NCBI GenBank assembly: GCA_944380315.1
Contig: CALWHG010000015.1
Coordinates: 1-39,720, forward strand
Direction of reading: 5' to 3'
DNA: 39,720 nt
Source: an uncultured Lachnospiraceae bacterium
GTDB lineage: Bacteria > Bacillota > Clostridia > Lachnospirales > Lachnospiraceae
The notes beneath the pieces were generated by a model. That model worked only from the letters and a program-made list of their open reading frames with translations. It did no database searches and was not told where the DNA came from. The position numbers and the translations under genes were made by a program. Position 1 is the stretch's first letter; each line of letters starts with the position of its first letter. This document shows positions 8,060 to 17,414 of this stretch, one piece after another.

Positions 8060-9108
8060 TGTCTCACCTGGTCGCTTGCCTTTATCTTCTCTTTGACTGC
8101 CTCCGCCTCAGGGCTCTCAAGATAGTCAAGGGTAGTGCGGGGCAGCATGAGCTTGAGAAGCTCACTGTCTCCTGACTTTATGGCTTCCCTTACTGAGGAG
8201 GCGCTGACTGCCATATGGTCGCCATCGGCCATGCAGGTCCTGCGGGGCACTATGATGCAGTCTATGCCCTTCTTCGGGAGCTCCTCAGACAGTACTCGGT
8301 TATATATGCCTGTGACCAGGCTAGTAGGCTCCTCACCCACGTATCTGGCACTGATGCCAAGTGCTTCGGCTATCCTTATAAATATGCGGGCATCCAGCCT
8401 GGCGTGGCTTTCTATGACATCCTCCTTATCGCGCAGGAAATAGCTGGGGAAGGTGGCATTGCTTATGATATAGGGACCGCTTTCATGGCATATGACATTT
8501 TCAAGCTGTGAGGTGCCCTTTTCCACCAGCTCCTTACGGACGCTGAAGGGGAATAGAGAGCTGTCCTCGCTCACCACAAACACATGTACCCAGTCATAGG
8601 CCGCAGCTGCGGTCTCCACAAGATAGAGATGTCCCAGAGTAAAGGGATTGGCGTTCATGACTATGGCCGCAGAGCTTCCACTCCTACGGCTGCGCTCAAG
8701 GGAGCTCAGATAGTCTGAAAAGCCGGTCCTTTTATTTTCCATAAATACGAGCCGGTCGTCTACTCTGGCTATCTCGTAAAAACCCAGATCACCAAAAAAT
8801 TTAGCCGTGCTTATCTTTGTATAAAGGAACTGATGATAGTTCCCTCTCTCATACTGTACCTCTGACAGATGGCTGACGATCTGGTTCATGAGCCCCTCGC
8901 CCTGATGCTGGCTGTCCACGGCCAGGCAGCGCAGGGTATTTCCGAAGCAGCTGCCCGTGGCTATGAGCTCCAGCTCCTCATCATATATCCCGCAGGTATA
9001 GTCCAGGTTGGCGTCACGTCTTATGCCTTCCTGCTCAAGCAGTCGATCGACCCTCTCAAGGCCAGCCTTATCAGAGGGATATATACGGGAAATGCTGTAT
9101 TCAGACAT
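8053..9108 (-). CDS. citC: [Citrate (pro-3S)-lyase] ligase
   Basis: A 351-residue enzyme that acetylates the thiol of the citrate lyase prosthetic group, using ATP and acetate, to switch the lyase on. The N-terminal part (about 5-125) is a GNAT-like domain (CLAVDSQHQGEGLMNQIV, 61-78). The C-terminal part is a nucleotidyltransferase (cytidylyltransferase-like) with the HxGH-type motif NPFTLGH at 154-160 and the late SASSVREAI motif (about 312). Length and order are those of CitC. The start is ATG with AAGGAG upstream, one base after the citXG stop, so the two are co-transcribed. No citD, citE or citF gene lies in the window. Confidence 0.92.
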   Translation of the reverse strand: MSEYSISRIYPSDKAGLERVDRLLEQEGIRRDANLDYTCGIYDEELELIATGSCFGNTLRCLAVDSQHQGEGLMNQIVSHLSEVQYERGNYHQFLYTKISTAKFFGDLGFYEIARVDDRLVFMENKRTGFSDYLSSLERSRRSGSSAAIVMNANPFTLGHLYLVETAAAAYDWVHVFVVSEDSSLFPFSVRKELVEKGTSQLENVICHESGPYIISNATFPSYFLRDKEDVIESHARLDARIFIRIAEALGISARYVGEEPTSLVTGIYNRVLSEELPKKGIDCIIVPRRTCMADGDHMAVSASSVREAIKSGDSELLKLMLPRTTLDYLESPEAEAVKEKIKASDQVRHY

Positions 9109-9109
9109 G

Positions 9110-10492
9110 TCAGGTCTCCTTTTCCTTGAGAAAATGAAGCATATAGGTCACAGCCAGCAGGTCTGCGCTCCCACCCGGGGATATGTTCATATCCATGAAG
9201 CGCCTGTCAAGATCTGACACCTTTTCCATGGAGGGATAGGGGTCGGATTCAAGGAGCTCTGAAAGCTCTCCTGCTATCCTCCTTTGCGTATTCAGGTCGC
9301 TCCTGGCTATGATATTTGTATCAACAGAATTGGCTATGATGGCAAGCAATGCGGCGCTTCCAGCTCTGTCCGGACCAAGTCCCCGGCGCAGGCCTTCCTC
9401 AAGCACTGGCAGTCCTGTCTCCGATACTGAGGGAAGTCCTGCCTCCATCTCACCTCTTACGCCGCTTATGCCATAAAGAGAGTAGAGTCTCTGCCCGGAG
9501 GTCTTTGCCTCAGACGGATCCAGATCCCCGAGTTCCTCCCTCACCAGGCCCTTTGTCATGTCTGCACAGGTGCCAAGCACCAGGCTGCTGTCGCCCCAGA
9601 GCTCCCGGGGCAGCCTTCCAAGGGCGGCACAGACTGTACCCATGGAAAAGATGGCACCCTTGTGAGTGTTGACCCCGGCCGTGGCGCTCAGCATGTGGCC
9701 TTCAGCCTCTGCCCCAAGCCCCCTTATGGCGGAAAATGTCTCCCTGGGAGGCTGATCGGCAGAATGCCGTCCTGCCATGAAGCACTGACCGAAGTAGGGC
9801 AGGAGGGCTGTGACACTGTCCACGAAGGTAAATATATCCATGTCCCTGTGGCTCCCGCAGTTGGCCCGATCCACCAGACCGGGCTTGGGAGTGGTACATA
9901 CCTCATAAAGCAGGGCCCGTGCTGCGGTGCTGCTTATATATGCCCGATCCTCCTCATCGAGGCCCTCCTTCAGGATCTGGAAGGTGCGGGCCTGAAGCTC
10001 CTCTGCACTGTGTCTCCTGCTTCCCGCACACAGCCTTACGTCACCTCCGCATATGATGCAGCTCCTGGGAGGAAGCCCAAGCTCAGAACGCTCCGCCTTC
10101 CTTCCCGAGGCATCCAGTACGTCCAGGTCAAACAGCCTTCCAAGGCTGTGGGTGGACTCTATGTCACAGCAGATGCTCTTCAGCCTCAGAGCATCATGAT
10201 CTGCCACATACATATCCTCGCAGCCTGTCTTTTCATCTATGGAGACGTGTCTGAGCACGGGTATATGCAGAGCCCTGAGACGCTCACAGAGGTATCTGTT
10301 CCCAAGGGCGGAGGCCCTCCTTATCATGGGAGAGTTCTTGACGGGGCCTGCTATGTTCATGGAGAAGCTTATGATCGGCTTTCCATATGCGGAAAGCAGC
10401 TCATGCTGGAGTGTGGCTCGTCTTTCCCGACAGTCCAGCATATCCGTGAGCTCACAGTAGTCTCCCTTATTGTCGTATATCCTGTATTCCAT
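9110..10492 (-). CDS. citXG: CitX-CitG fusion: holo-citrate lyase synthase and triphosphoribosyl-dephospho-CoA synthase
   Basis: A bifunctional protein that makes and attaches the citrate lyase prosthetic group. The N-terminal CitX half (about 1-160) has RERRATLQ, IAGPVKNS and HSLGRLFDLDVLD, then a Cys-rich CIICGGDVRLC segment. The C-terminal CitG half (about 190 onward) has TPKPGLVDRANCGSHRDMD, GVNTHKGAIFS and the final NISPGGSADLLAVT. I chose ATG 10492, which gives 460 residues and places the N-terminus as in separate CitX proteins. A GTG at 10528 would add 12 residues. Neither has a ribosome-binding site, but an extended -10 box sits 6 nt before ATG 10492, suggesting a leaderless message. 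It is followed by citC. Confidence 0.9.
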   Translation of the reverse strand: MEYRIYDNKGDYCELTDMLDCRERRATLQHELLSAYGKPIISFSMNIAGPVKNSPMIRRASALGNRYLCERLRALHIPVLRHVSIDEKTGCEDMYVADHDALRLKSICCDIESTHSLGRLFDLDVLDASGRKAERSELGLPPRSCIICGGDVRLCAGSRRHSAEELQARTFQILKEGLDEEDRAYISSTAARALLYEVCTTPKPGLVDRANCGSHRDMDIFTFVDSVTALLPYFGQCFMAGRHSADQPPRETFSAIRGLGAEAEGHMLSATAGVNTHKGAIFSMGTVCAALGRLPRELWGDSSLVLGTCADMTKGLVREELGDLDPSEAKTSGQRLYSLYGISGVRGEMEAGLPSVSETGLPVLEEGLRRGLGPDRAGSAALLAIIANSVDTNIIARSDLNTQRRIAGELSELLESDPYPSMEKVSDLDRRFMDMNISPGGSADLLAVTYMLHFLKEKET

Positions 10493-10498
10493 GCTATT

Positions 10499-10507
10499 AA
10501 TATAGCA
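10499..10507 (-). promoter_or_regulatory. Extended -10 element directly before citXG
   Basis: On the minus strand TGCTATATT (TGn plus TATATT) ends 6 nt before ATG 10492. If used, transcription would start at or next to the ATG, giving a leaderless mRNA. No good -35 box is seen. Confidence 0.35.
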
Positions 10508-10673
10508 TATCAGGGACACAGGATGCACGAAAAATTAACTGATGCATATTAGTAAAAACAATATAAATATTTGTGCATTTTAGAATAATATAGTGTACAA
10601 TAGATTAAAATATACGGATATTATGCCGAAGGCATTTCAGGTCCGCTTTTCGTAAGCATCGGGGTACTAAGCT

Positions 10674-13600
10674 ATGAGTGACAGCAGGCAGGAGACATCA
10701 GCCGACAGGAGCCTTGAAAAGAGGATAGAGGAGCTTCAGAAGCGCGCATCCAAGGATGAGCTTTCAGGCCTTCTTAACAGGTCTACAGCTGAGCAGTATA
10801 TCACTGCCCGGCTGGATGAGCTGCAGAAGGATGAGATGTGCGCCCTGTTCATTATAGACCTGGACGATTTCAAAATGGTCAATGACACTCTGGGGCACAT
10901 AGCGGGAGACCAGGCCATAAAAAAGAGCGCTCAGATACTTTCTGCCCTGTTCAGGGCAAAGGACATAGTGGGAAGGCTTGGAGGAGACGAGTTCATAGCC
11001 TTCATGAGCGGCAGTATCACGGAGCAGGAGGTCAGGGCCAGGGCCGCCTCCATATGTAAGGAGCTCCAGCTTATGCTCGGAGAGGAGCCCTCAGTAGATC
11101 TCACGGCAAGCGTGGGAGTATATCTTACGGGAGGAGTGGGACACCGCTTCAGCAGCCTTTATCAGTCTGCGGATCTGGCTCTCTATAAGGCTAAAAACGG
11201 CGGCAAGCACAGCTATTGTCTTAAGAAGGGACATGATACTGCACCTCAGACCGAGTCCTTCCACCCGGTAAGCGCGATTCCCCTTACTCAGCTCATGGAA
11301 TACATGGACGGAGGAGTGGCGCTGCTTGAGATGAGCGAGCCCATAGACATCATATATGTCAGTCCCAGCTTCCGCAGGAGCCTGGGGGTGGATCCCAGGA
11401 CCTACGTGCTGCCTAAAAGGCTCAGCGAGCTGGTGCATCCTGACGACAGGATAGAGCTTGAGCAGATGCTGAGGAAGGGAGTAAGAGATGGAGAGCCGGT
11501 GGAATATACGAACCGGGTATCTGGTGACGGCACCAGCTGGGCCTGGTGGCAGCTGAGAGCAGTACGTGTCAATTACAACGATCCCTATCCCGTCATGCTG
11601 GTGACGACTACGGATATATCCGGCTATAAAAACAATGAACGAAGACTGGAGGAGATGAATCAGAGGCTCCGCATAGCTCTTGATCAGACCACGGAGCGCA
11701 TGTGGGAGGTGGACCTGGAGACCAGACATTTCTCCATGTATGACCAGCAGGGAGACCAGATATCTGATACGGGAGAGGGAAACAGGTTCCCAGATTCACT
11801 CATAGAAGCTGGCCTGATACATCCCAGCTCCCAGGCCAGGTTCAGGGAGTTTGCAGAAAAGCTGCTTGGAGGGCATGTACAGGGCTTCGGCAACTTTATC
11901 ATTCAAAACGTTACCACCGGCTGCTATGGCTGGGCCACCCTTTCATATCGCATGGCCTTTGACGAGCTTGGAAGGGCCAGCAGGGCCATAGGCATCATGG
12001 AGGGCCTGCCCCCCAACTTTGTGGCAAACGAGGTGGTGTCGGTGCTCAGAAGACCGCTTCCTGAGGCCCTCCTGCCGGATCTTATAGCGGGCCTGCGGAC
12101 AAACCTCAGTCAGGATACGGTGGTGGAGCTCTGGATCGAAGGCAGGGACAGGAGCAGGAACCTTGTGGACACCAGCTGCTCAGGCTGTCTTGCGAGAGCC
12201 CGGGCTGCCATATTCAATGAAAAGGAACGTGAGAGCTATGCCTCGTATTTTTCAGTAGAGGAGCTTCTGGGACGCTTTCAGGAGGGAGATCGCTGGCTCT
12301 GGATAGATTATCAGCGCATCGAAGGCAGCGGAGATGTCAGATGGGTCAGGCATATAGCCAATCTGGTGGAGGATCCATTGACCAGGGAGGTCTATCTGTT
12401 CCTCTATATCTGCAACCTGGATGTCAAAAAATATCAGTGGGAAAATGCAGTCAAGGATGTGCCTCTGAGAGACAGCGTTACTCATCTCTATACCAGACAG
12501 GCAGTCAGGGATATAGCCGAGGCCATGCTCAGACAGGGAGGCACCGAGGAGATCGCCGTAGCAGTGGTGGATATAGGCGGCCTCAGCAGGCTTTATGAGC
12601 AGGACGCCCAGGCGCTTAACAGAGGCCGGTATTATCTGGCGGCAGCATTTACGGTGGCTCTGGGGACGAGCCGGATACTTGCCAGATACAGCACGGATCA
12701 GCTGCTCGTCATATTCCCCAAGGCCGCTCCACAGCATGAGCTCAGGGAGCAGCTTGAGTCAGCATTTTCCTTTGTCAGGCTGGTGCTGTCGGACAGCATG
12801 GACATCCAGTCCATGCGCTTTGCGGCGGGAGTGGTCAGCGCCTCTGCCCAGATAGCAAACATAAGTGCCATGGCCATACAGGCATCGAACCTGTGTCAGC
12901 TCTGGCAGCGGGCCTCCTCGGACGTGGTGGCATTTCCCCATGAAAATGATGACTGGTCCTGGACAAATCTGCATAAGGACATAGAGGAGGATAAGGTCGA
13001 TATATATGGAAGCTCCGAGATGAAGAGGCCCCTGTCCCAAAGCGAGAAGGACGTGGCCTTTGACTGTATGTCCATCATGCTGTCAGCGGACAGCCTTGAA
13101 AATTCACTTTATGGGGTGCTCAGCTATATAGGAGATTATTACAGGGCTGACAGAGTATACATACTTACTCTTGCTCCAAATGGGCGGGTAGTGACCATGG
13201 CCTGCGAGTGGACGGACGGCAGGAAGCACAGCATCCAGCAGACTGTCTCCGGGGCGGTCATAAACAAGTTCCCTCTCCTGGAGCGCTGCATAAAGGAAAA
13301 GGCGCCGGTATTTCTTACGAGGGAGACACCCATATCCCTGCAGGGAGAGCCGCCGGTGGCAGATACCTGGCATTTTACGGCCTTCCCTCTTATGGAAAGG
13401 GAGGACATAACCGGCTTCCTCTGCATAGAAAATGCGAGAGAGCATCCCGCCGATGCGGCGGTGTTCAGTACTCTGATACCATACATACTCAAGGAACAGG
13501 AGCGGTACGGAAGCAGGACCACAAACACTATAAGCTCTTCAGGAAAGACCCTGGACATACCGGATCTGAGATCCTACATGAAGGCCATAGCGGAGCTTGA

Positions 13601-14777
13601 CTCCGACAGATACAGCTCCATGGGAGCAGTCTGCGTGGATATACCAGACATGTCGGTCATAAATGGCAGCCTCGGGTTTGAGTACGGCAGCCGTATGCTC
13701 TGGTATGTGTCAAAGACCCTGACGGATATATTTGGGCCGGGCAGCATCTACCATACCTGGGATGCGGAGTTCGTGGCCCTGTGCCCCAATACCACGAGAC
13801 AGGTGTTTGACGGCAGGTGCCTGAGGCTCAGGAGCCTGCTCAAGCGCCGGTATCCCAGAGAGATATCCATGGGCTTTTCCTGGTCGGACGGCAGGTTCCA
13901 GGCCAGGGATCTGGTCAAGGAGGCAAAGGAGCTGATGCAGGGTGATCCCCGGAGCGGATTCCGAAGCGGAGTGGGGAGCACCCACGAGGCCATAGAGCCT
14001 GCAGCCCAGTCAGATCGCTTCAGGATATACCTTCAGCCCAAGGTGGACATGAGGTCAGGGGAGCTCTATGGGGCTGAGGTGCTCGTCAGAGGCGTGGATG
14101 ACCATGGCTCCCTGATCCTGCCGGGAGAGTTCATACCGGAGCTTGAAAGGGACGGCGGCATAAGGGAGCTGGACCTGTTCGTGCTGGATCAGGCACTTGC
14201 CCAGCAGGAGCAGTGGGTCAGGGACGGATTTGGCGTCATACCCATATCCGTAAACCTTTCCAGGGTCACGCTCCTGGGACCTACGGCGCTGGCATCGGTG
14301 CTGGCCATACAGAGCCGATATCCCCTGGTACCGGCTGAGGCCCTGGAGCTTGAGATGACTGAGAGCGTGGGAAGCGAGACCGGCTCCCTGCAGGAGGTGG
14401 TGGACCAGTTCCGTCAGTGCGGCATAAAGCTGGGACTGGATGACTTCGGGTCAAAATATGCCAACCTTTCACTGTTTACAAATGTCCACTTTGATACCAT
14501 CAAGCTGGACCGTACACTTATATCGGATATCATCAGAAACCCCATAAACCGTATGCTGGTCAGTGACATAGTCAGGATATGCGGAACAAACGGCTCCGTA
14601 TGCATAGCGGAGGGGGTCGAAAAGAAGGCTCAGGCCGAGGCACTCATGGAGGCGGGCTGCAGATATGCCCAGGGCTTCTATTATGACCGTCCCATGCCGG
14701 GAGACATGTTTGAACAGAAATATCTGCGTGGGAGGACGCAGGTCGTGGAGCGGAACGATCAGGAGGATCACAGATGA
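10674..14777 (+). CDS. GGDEF-PAS-PAS-(GGDEF-like)-GAF-(GGDEF-like)-EAL protein
   Basis: A 1367-residue soluble c-di-GMP enzyme with no membrane helix. Domain order by residue: an intact GGDEF cyclase at 25-185 (GGDEF 103-107, inhibitory-site RAKD 94-97 spaced five residues before it); PAS at 205-320; a second PAS-like region at 330-445; a further PAS-like region at about 455-590; a degenerate GGDEF at 595-755 (STDQL at 673-677); GAF at 790-925; a second degenerate GGDEF at 960-1090 (WDAEF at 1029-1033); and EAL at 1112-1345. In the EAL domain E1135-V-L, N1194, E1227, D1256-D1257, K1277, E1313 and Q1333 are all present, so phosphodiesterase activity is plausible. Both making and breaking of c-di-GMP are possible. 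It overlaps the next gene by ATGA. The GTP-fold copies without motif may sense nucleotides. Confidence 0.9.
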   Translation: MSDSRQETSADRSLEKRIEELQKRASKDELSGLLNRSTAEQYITARLDELQKDEMCALFIIDLDDFKMVNDTLGHIAGDQAIKKSAQILSALFRAKDIVGRLGGDEFIAFMSGSITEQEVRARAASICKELQLMLGEEPSVDLTASVGVYLTGGVGHRFSSLYQSADLALYKAKNGGKHSYCLKKGHDTAPQTESFHPVSAIPLTQLMEYMDGGVALLEMSEPIDIIYVSPSFRRSLGVDPRTYVLPKRLSELVHPDDRIELEQMLRKGVRDGEPVEYTNRVSGDGTSWAWWQLRAVRVNYNDPYPVMLVTTTDISGYKNNERRLEEMNQRLRIALDQTTERMWEVDLETRHFSMYDQQGDQISDTGEGNRFPDSLIEAGLIHPSSQARFREFAEKLLGGHVQGFGNFIIQNVTTGCYGWATLSYRMAFDELGRASRAIGIMEGLPPNFVANEVVSVLRRPLPEALLPDLIAGLRTNLSQDTVVELWIEGRDRSRNLVDTSCSGCLARARAAIFNEKERESYASYFSVEELLGRFQEGDRWLWIDYQRIEGSGDVRWVRHIANLVEDPLTREVYLFLYICNLDVKKYQWENAVKDVPLRDSVTHLYTRQAVRDIAEAMLRQGGTEEIAVAVVDIGGLSRLYEQDAQALNRGRYYLAAAFTVALGTSRILARYSTDQLLVIFPKAAPQHELREQLESAFSFVRLVLSDSMDIQSMRFAAGVVSASAQIANISAMAIQASNLCQLWQRASSDVVAFPHENDDWSWTNLHKDIEEDKVDIYGSSEMKRPLSQSEKDVAFDCMSIMLSADSLENSLYGVLSYIGDYYRADRVYILTLAPNGRVVTMACEWTDGRKHSIQQTVSGAVINKFPLLERCIKEKAPVFLTRETPISLQGEPPVADTWHFTAFPLMEREDITGFLCIENAREHPADAAVFSTLIPYILKEQERYGSRTTNTISSSGKTLDIPDLRSYMKAIAELDSDRYSSMGAVCVDIPDMSVINGSLGFEYGSRMLWYVSKTLTDIFGPGSIYHTWDAEFVALCPNTTRQVFDGRCLRLRSLLKRRYPREISMGFSWSDGRFQARDLVKEAKELMQGDPRSGFRSGVGSTHEAIEPAAQSDRFRIYLQPKVDMRSGELYGAEVLVRGVDDHGSLILPGEFIPELERDGGIRELDLFVLDQALAQQEQWVRDGFGVIPISVNLSRVTLLGPTALASVLAIQSRYPLVPAEALELEMTESVGSETGSLQEVVDQFRQCGIKLGLDDFGSKYANLSLFTNVHFDTIKLDRTLISDIIRNPINRMLVSDIVRICGTNGSVCIAEGVEKKAQAEALMEAGCRYAQGFYYDRPMPGDMFEQKYLRGRTQVVERNDQEDHR

Positions 14778-17329
14778 GCGATTATATGGAAAAAAATGAA
14801 AATGTTTCTAAGATGGCTGTTCCCATGATCATAGGCATAGGAGCATCTGCGGGTGGACTGGAGGCGCTTCAGCAGTTCTTCAGAGTCATGCCCAGCAACA
14901 GCGGACTGAGCTTCGTAGTCATTCAGCATCTCTCTCCGGATTATAAGAGCCTTATGGCGGACATATTGAGCAAGCATACTGACATGACCGTTATACAGGC
15001 AGTAGACAGGATGCCTGTTGAGCCGGATACCGTATACCTGATACCTCCCAAGAAGTTCATGACCATAAAACAGGGCAGGCTCATACTGTCTGACTATGCT
15101 CCAGGAACTCTCAATCATCCCATAGACGTGTTTTTTGCTTCACTTGCTGAGGAGAAGAAGGAGCATTCCATAGCGGTGGTGCTCTCAGGCACCGGAAGCG
15201 ACGGTACAAACGGAGTCAAGGCCATAAAGGAGTATGGAGGCCTTGTCATGGCTCAGGCCCCTGAAAGCGCCAAGTTTGACGGCATGCCAAAGAGCGTGAT
15301 CAATACGGGCCTTGCGGACTTCGTGCTTTCGCCTGAGGAGCTGGCAGAGGAGATACTCAACTTTTCCTCTACGCCCGTATTGCTGCCTACTCCCAAAAAC
15401 GGCAGTGCCTCGGCAGAGGAGGATGAGCTCTTTTCCGAGGAGGAGACTCTTTCCCATATATACACCATACTCAAAAATGCCAGCGGCATAGATTTTACCT
15501 ATTACAAGAGATCCACCATACTGCGCCGCATAGAGAGGAGGATGCTGGTAACCCATACCAGCAGTCTGTCGGAGTTCTCCAGGCTCCTGGGAGACAATCC
15601 TGAGGAGGTCAACATCCTCACCAAGGAGATCCTCATTGGCGTAACAAACTTTTTCAGGGATCCCGCATTTTTTGAGAAGCTGAAATATAACGCCATATAC
15701 AAGATCGTGGAGAGGGCAAAGGAGGATGAGCCCATAAGGGTATGGAGCGCAGGCTGCTCCACAGGCGAGGAGGCCTACTCCCTGGCCATACTTTTCCATG
15801 AGGTCATGGAGGAGCTGGAGGTACAGAGGGATATCAAGATATTTGCCACAGATGTGGACAGCAGGGCCATAGAGCAGGCCGGACGGGGCGTATATTCCGA
15901 AAACATCATAGATGATGTGACGCCGGATCGGCTTGCCAGATATTTCATGAAGCAAAATGACCAGTACCACATCAATAAGGAGATCAGGCGGATGATCATC
16001 TTTGCGACCCATAACATGTTTTCTGATCCGCCCTTTGGAAAGCTGGACCTCATAAGCTGCCGCAATGTCATGATATATTTCCAGCCCGTCATGCGCAGGG
16101 GCCTGTTTGCCATATTCCATTCTGCCCTTAAAAACGGAGGCTTCCTGTTCCTGGGAAAGAGCGAGACCGCAGGAGAATATGTCAACCTCTTCAAGCCTGT
16201 ATGCTCAGCTGAAAAGATATATGTGCACAAGGCTGACGGCAAGGTGGAGGACCTGACTCCACCCTCCTTCAACATACCAAACATCAATACCATCTCACTG
16301 AAGAACATACATGCGGGCATGAGCCAGAGCGCTGATGATGTGAAGGAGAGCCAGTATACCCATTTCCTGGAGGATTTCCTTCCGGCCTCAGTGGTCATAA
16401 ATCAGGAGGATACGGTGCTGCATTTCTTCGGGAACTACACGGACTATCTGTCACTGGCTCCCGGCAAGGCCACCCTCAACTTCTTCAGCATGATATGCAA
16501 GGACCTGTCCCTGGTTTCAGCCACTGCCATAAGCAGATGCCGTACGGACCACAAGTCCGTCACCTACACGGACATAGTGGTGGATACGCCCTCAGGACGC
16601 AGGACCATAGATCTGACAGTAAAGCCGGTGCCCTCGGAGGATGGAGAGGAGAGCGAGCTCACTGCCGTGCTCTTCCTTGAAAATGTGCGCCAGGATCAGG
16701 AGGGCGTGGTAGAGAAATATGATGTGGATGCCACAGCTGCCCGCCGTATAGCTGATCTGGAAAGGGAGTTCCAGGTATCACAGAGCGATCTTCGCCAGAC
16801 CATACAGAGGCTGGAGACGGTTAACGGAGAGCTTCAGGCGGCAAATGAGGAGCTCCTTACAGCCAACGAGGAGCTTCAGAGCTCGACGGAGGAGCTGCAG
16901 TCAGTAAATGAGGAGCTCTATACGGTCAATACGGAGCACCAGCTCAAGCTGGATGAGCTGACCATGATGACGAATGACCTGTCAAACTTCCTGTCCTCTA
17001 CCATGATAGGCATACTTTTCGTGGACAGCAATCTCAACATACGTAAGTTCACTGAGTATGTGGGCAGGGAGTTCCAGCTCATGGATCACGACATAGGAAG
17101 AGGCATCCAGATATTTGCCCACAGCTTCCCGGATGAGGAGATAGAAAAGGACTGCCATACGGTGCTCAAGGATCTGACCACCATAGACCGGGAGGTCACT
17201 GCCACGAACGGGAGACATTATACCCTGCGCATAGCGCCCTATCGTACTACCGAAAACAATATAAGAGGCCTGGTCATCACCATCATCGACTCTCTGGGAG
17301 TGGACAGGGAGACCGACGGCAAGGGCTGA
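14774..17329 (+). CDS. CheB-CheR-PAS fusion (protein-glutamate methylesterase/methyltransferase)
   Basis: An 851-residue cytosolic fusion. The CheB methylesterase domain (15-195) has Ser25 in GASAGG, His52 in IQHLSPD and Asp143 in GTGSDG, so the catalytic triad is complete, but it lacks the receiver domain of classical CheB. The CheR methyltransferase domain (225-485) has the SAM site WSAGCSTGEEAYS (324-336), Asp360 in ATDVD, and SCRNVMIYF (428-436). A PAS-like region (525-640) follows. Next is a long coiled coil (655-735) with repeated NEEL/TEEL units, then a terminal PAS (738-840). This is a known fusion class usually tied to signalling kinases rather than to flagellar chemotaxis. No chemoreceptor is present nearby. 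Its ATG overlaps the stop of the GGDEF/EAL gene (ATGA), so the two are translationally coupled. Confidence 0.92.
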   Translation: MSDYMEKNENVSKMAVPMIIGIGASAGGLEALQQFFRVMPSNSGLSFVVIQHLSPDYKSLMADILSKHTDMTVIQAVDRMPVEPDTVYLIPPKKFMTIKQGRLILSDYAPGTLNHPIDVFFASLAEEKKEHSIAVVLSGTGSDGTNGVKAIKEYGGLVMAQAPESAKFDGMPKSVINTGLADFVLSPEELAEEILNFSSTPVLLPTPKNGSASAEEDELFSEEETLSHIYTILKNASGIDFTYYKRSTILRRIERRMLVTHTSSLSEFSRLLGDNPEEVNILTKEILIGVTNFFRDPAFFEKLKYNAIYKIVERAKEDEPIRVWSAGCSTGEEAYSLAILFHEVMEELEVQRDIKIFATDVDSRAIEQAGRGVYSENIIDDVTPDRLARYFMKQNDQYHINKEIRRMIIFATHNMFSDPPFGKLDLISCRNVMIYFQPVMRRGLFAIFHSALKNGGFLFLGKSETAGEYVNLFKPVCSAEKIYVHKADGKVEDLTPPSFNIPNINTISLKNIHAGMSQSADDVKESQYTHFLEDFLPASVVINQEDTVLHFFGNYTDYLSLAPGKATLNFFSMICKDLSLVSATAISRCRTDHKSVTYTDIVVDTPSGRRTIDLTVKPVPSEDGEESELTAVLFLENVRQDQEGVVEKYDVDATAARRIADLEREFQVSQSDLRQTIQRLETVNGELQAANEELLTANEELQSSTEELQSVNEELYTVNTEHQLKLDELTMMTNDLSNFLSSTMIGILFVDSNLNIRKFTEYVGREFQLMDHDIGRGIQIFAHSFPDEEIEKDCHTVLKDLTTIDREVTATNGRHYTLRIAPYRTTENNIRGLVITIIDSLGVDRETDGKG

Positions 17330-17336
17330 TGGCCCG

Positions 17337-17377
17337 GGCTCAGGGCGACCAGGGACATACTGAGGTCGGGCTGAGCC
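17337..17377 (+). other. Stem-loop in the 85-nt gap before the third operon gene
   Basis: GGCTCAGGGCGACC (17337-17350) faces GGTCGGGCTGAGCC (17364-17377): 7 bp, a 2x2 internal loop, then 5 bp, with a 13-nt loop. There is no T-run, so it is not a standard terminator; RNA stability or processing is possible. Confidence 0.45.
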
Positions 17378-17414
17378 TGAATTATACGATAAGACCGGAA
17401 AGGAGGATGAGACC

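Noticed and set aside
9662-10552. Open frame of 296 codons on the plus strand
   Set aside because: It is antisense to citXG, whose CitX and CitG motifs are clear. The plus-strand translation has no recognisable features or ribosome-binding site.
10529-10673. c-di-GMP riboswitch upstream of the GGDEF/EAL gene
   Set aside because: I looked for the GEMM-type conserved blocks and did not find them; only a short GCCGAAGGC hairpin is present.
15185-16120. Open frame of 311 codons on the minus strand
   Set aside because: It lies wholly opposite the CheB-CheR gene with its complete catalytic motifs, and its translation has no family resemblance.
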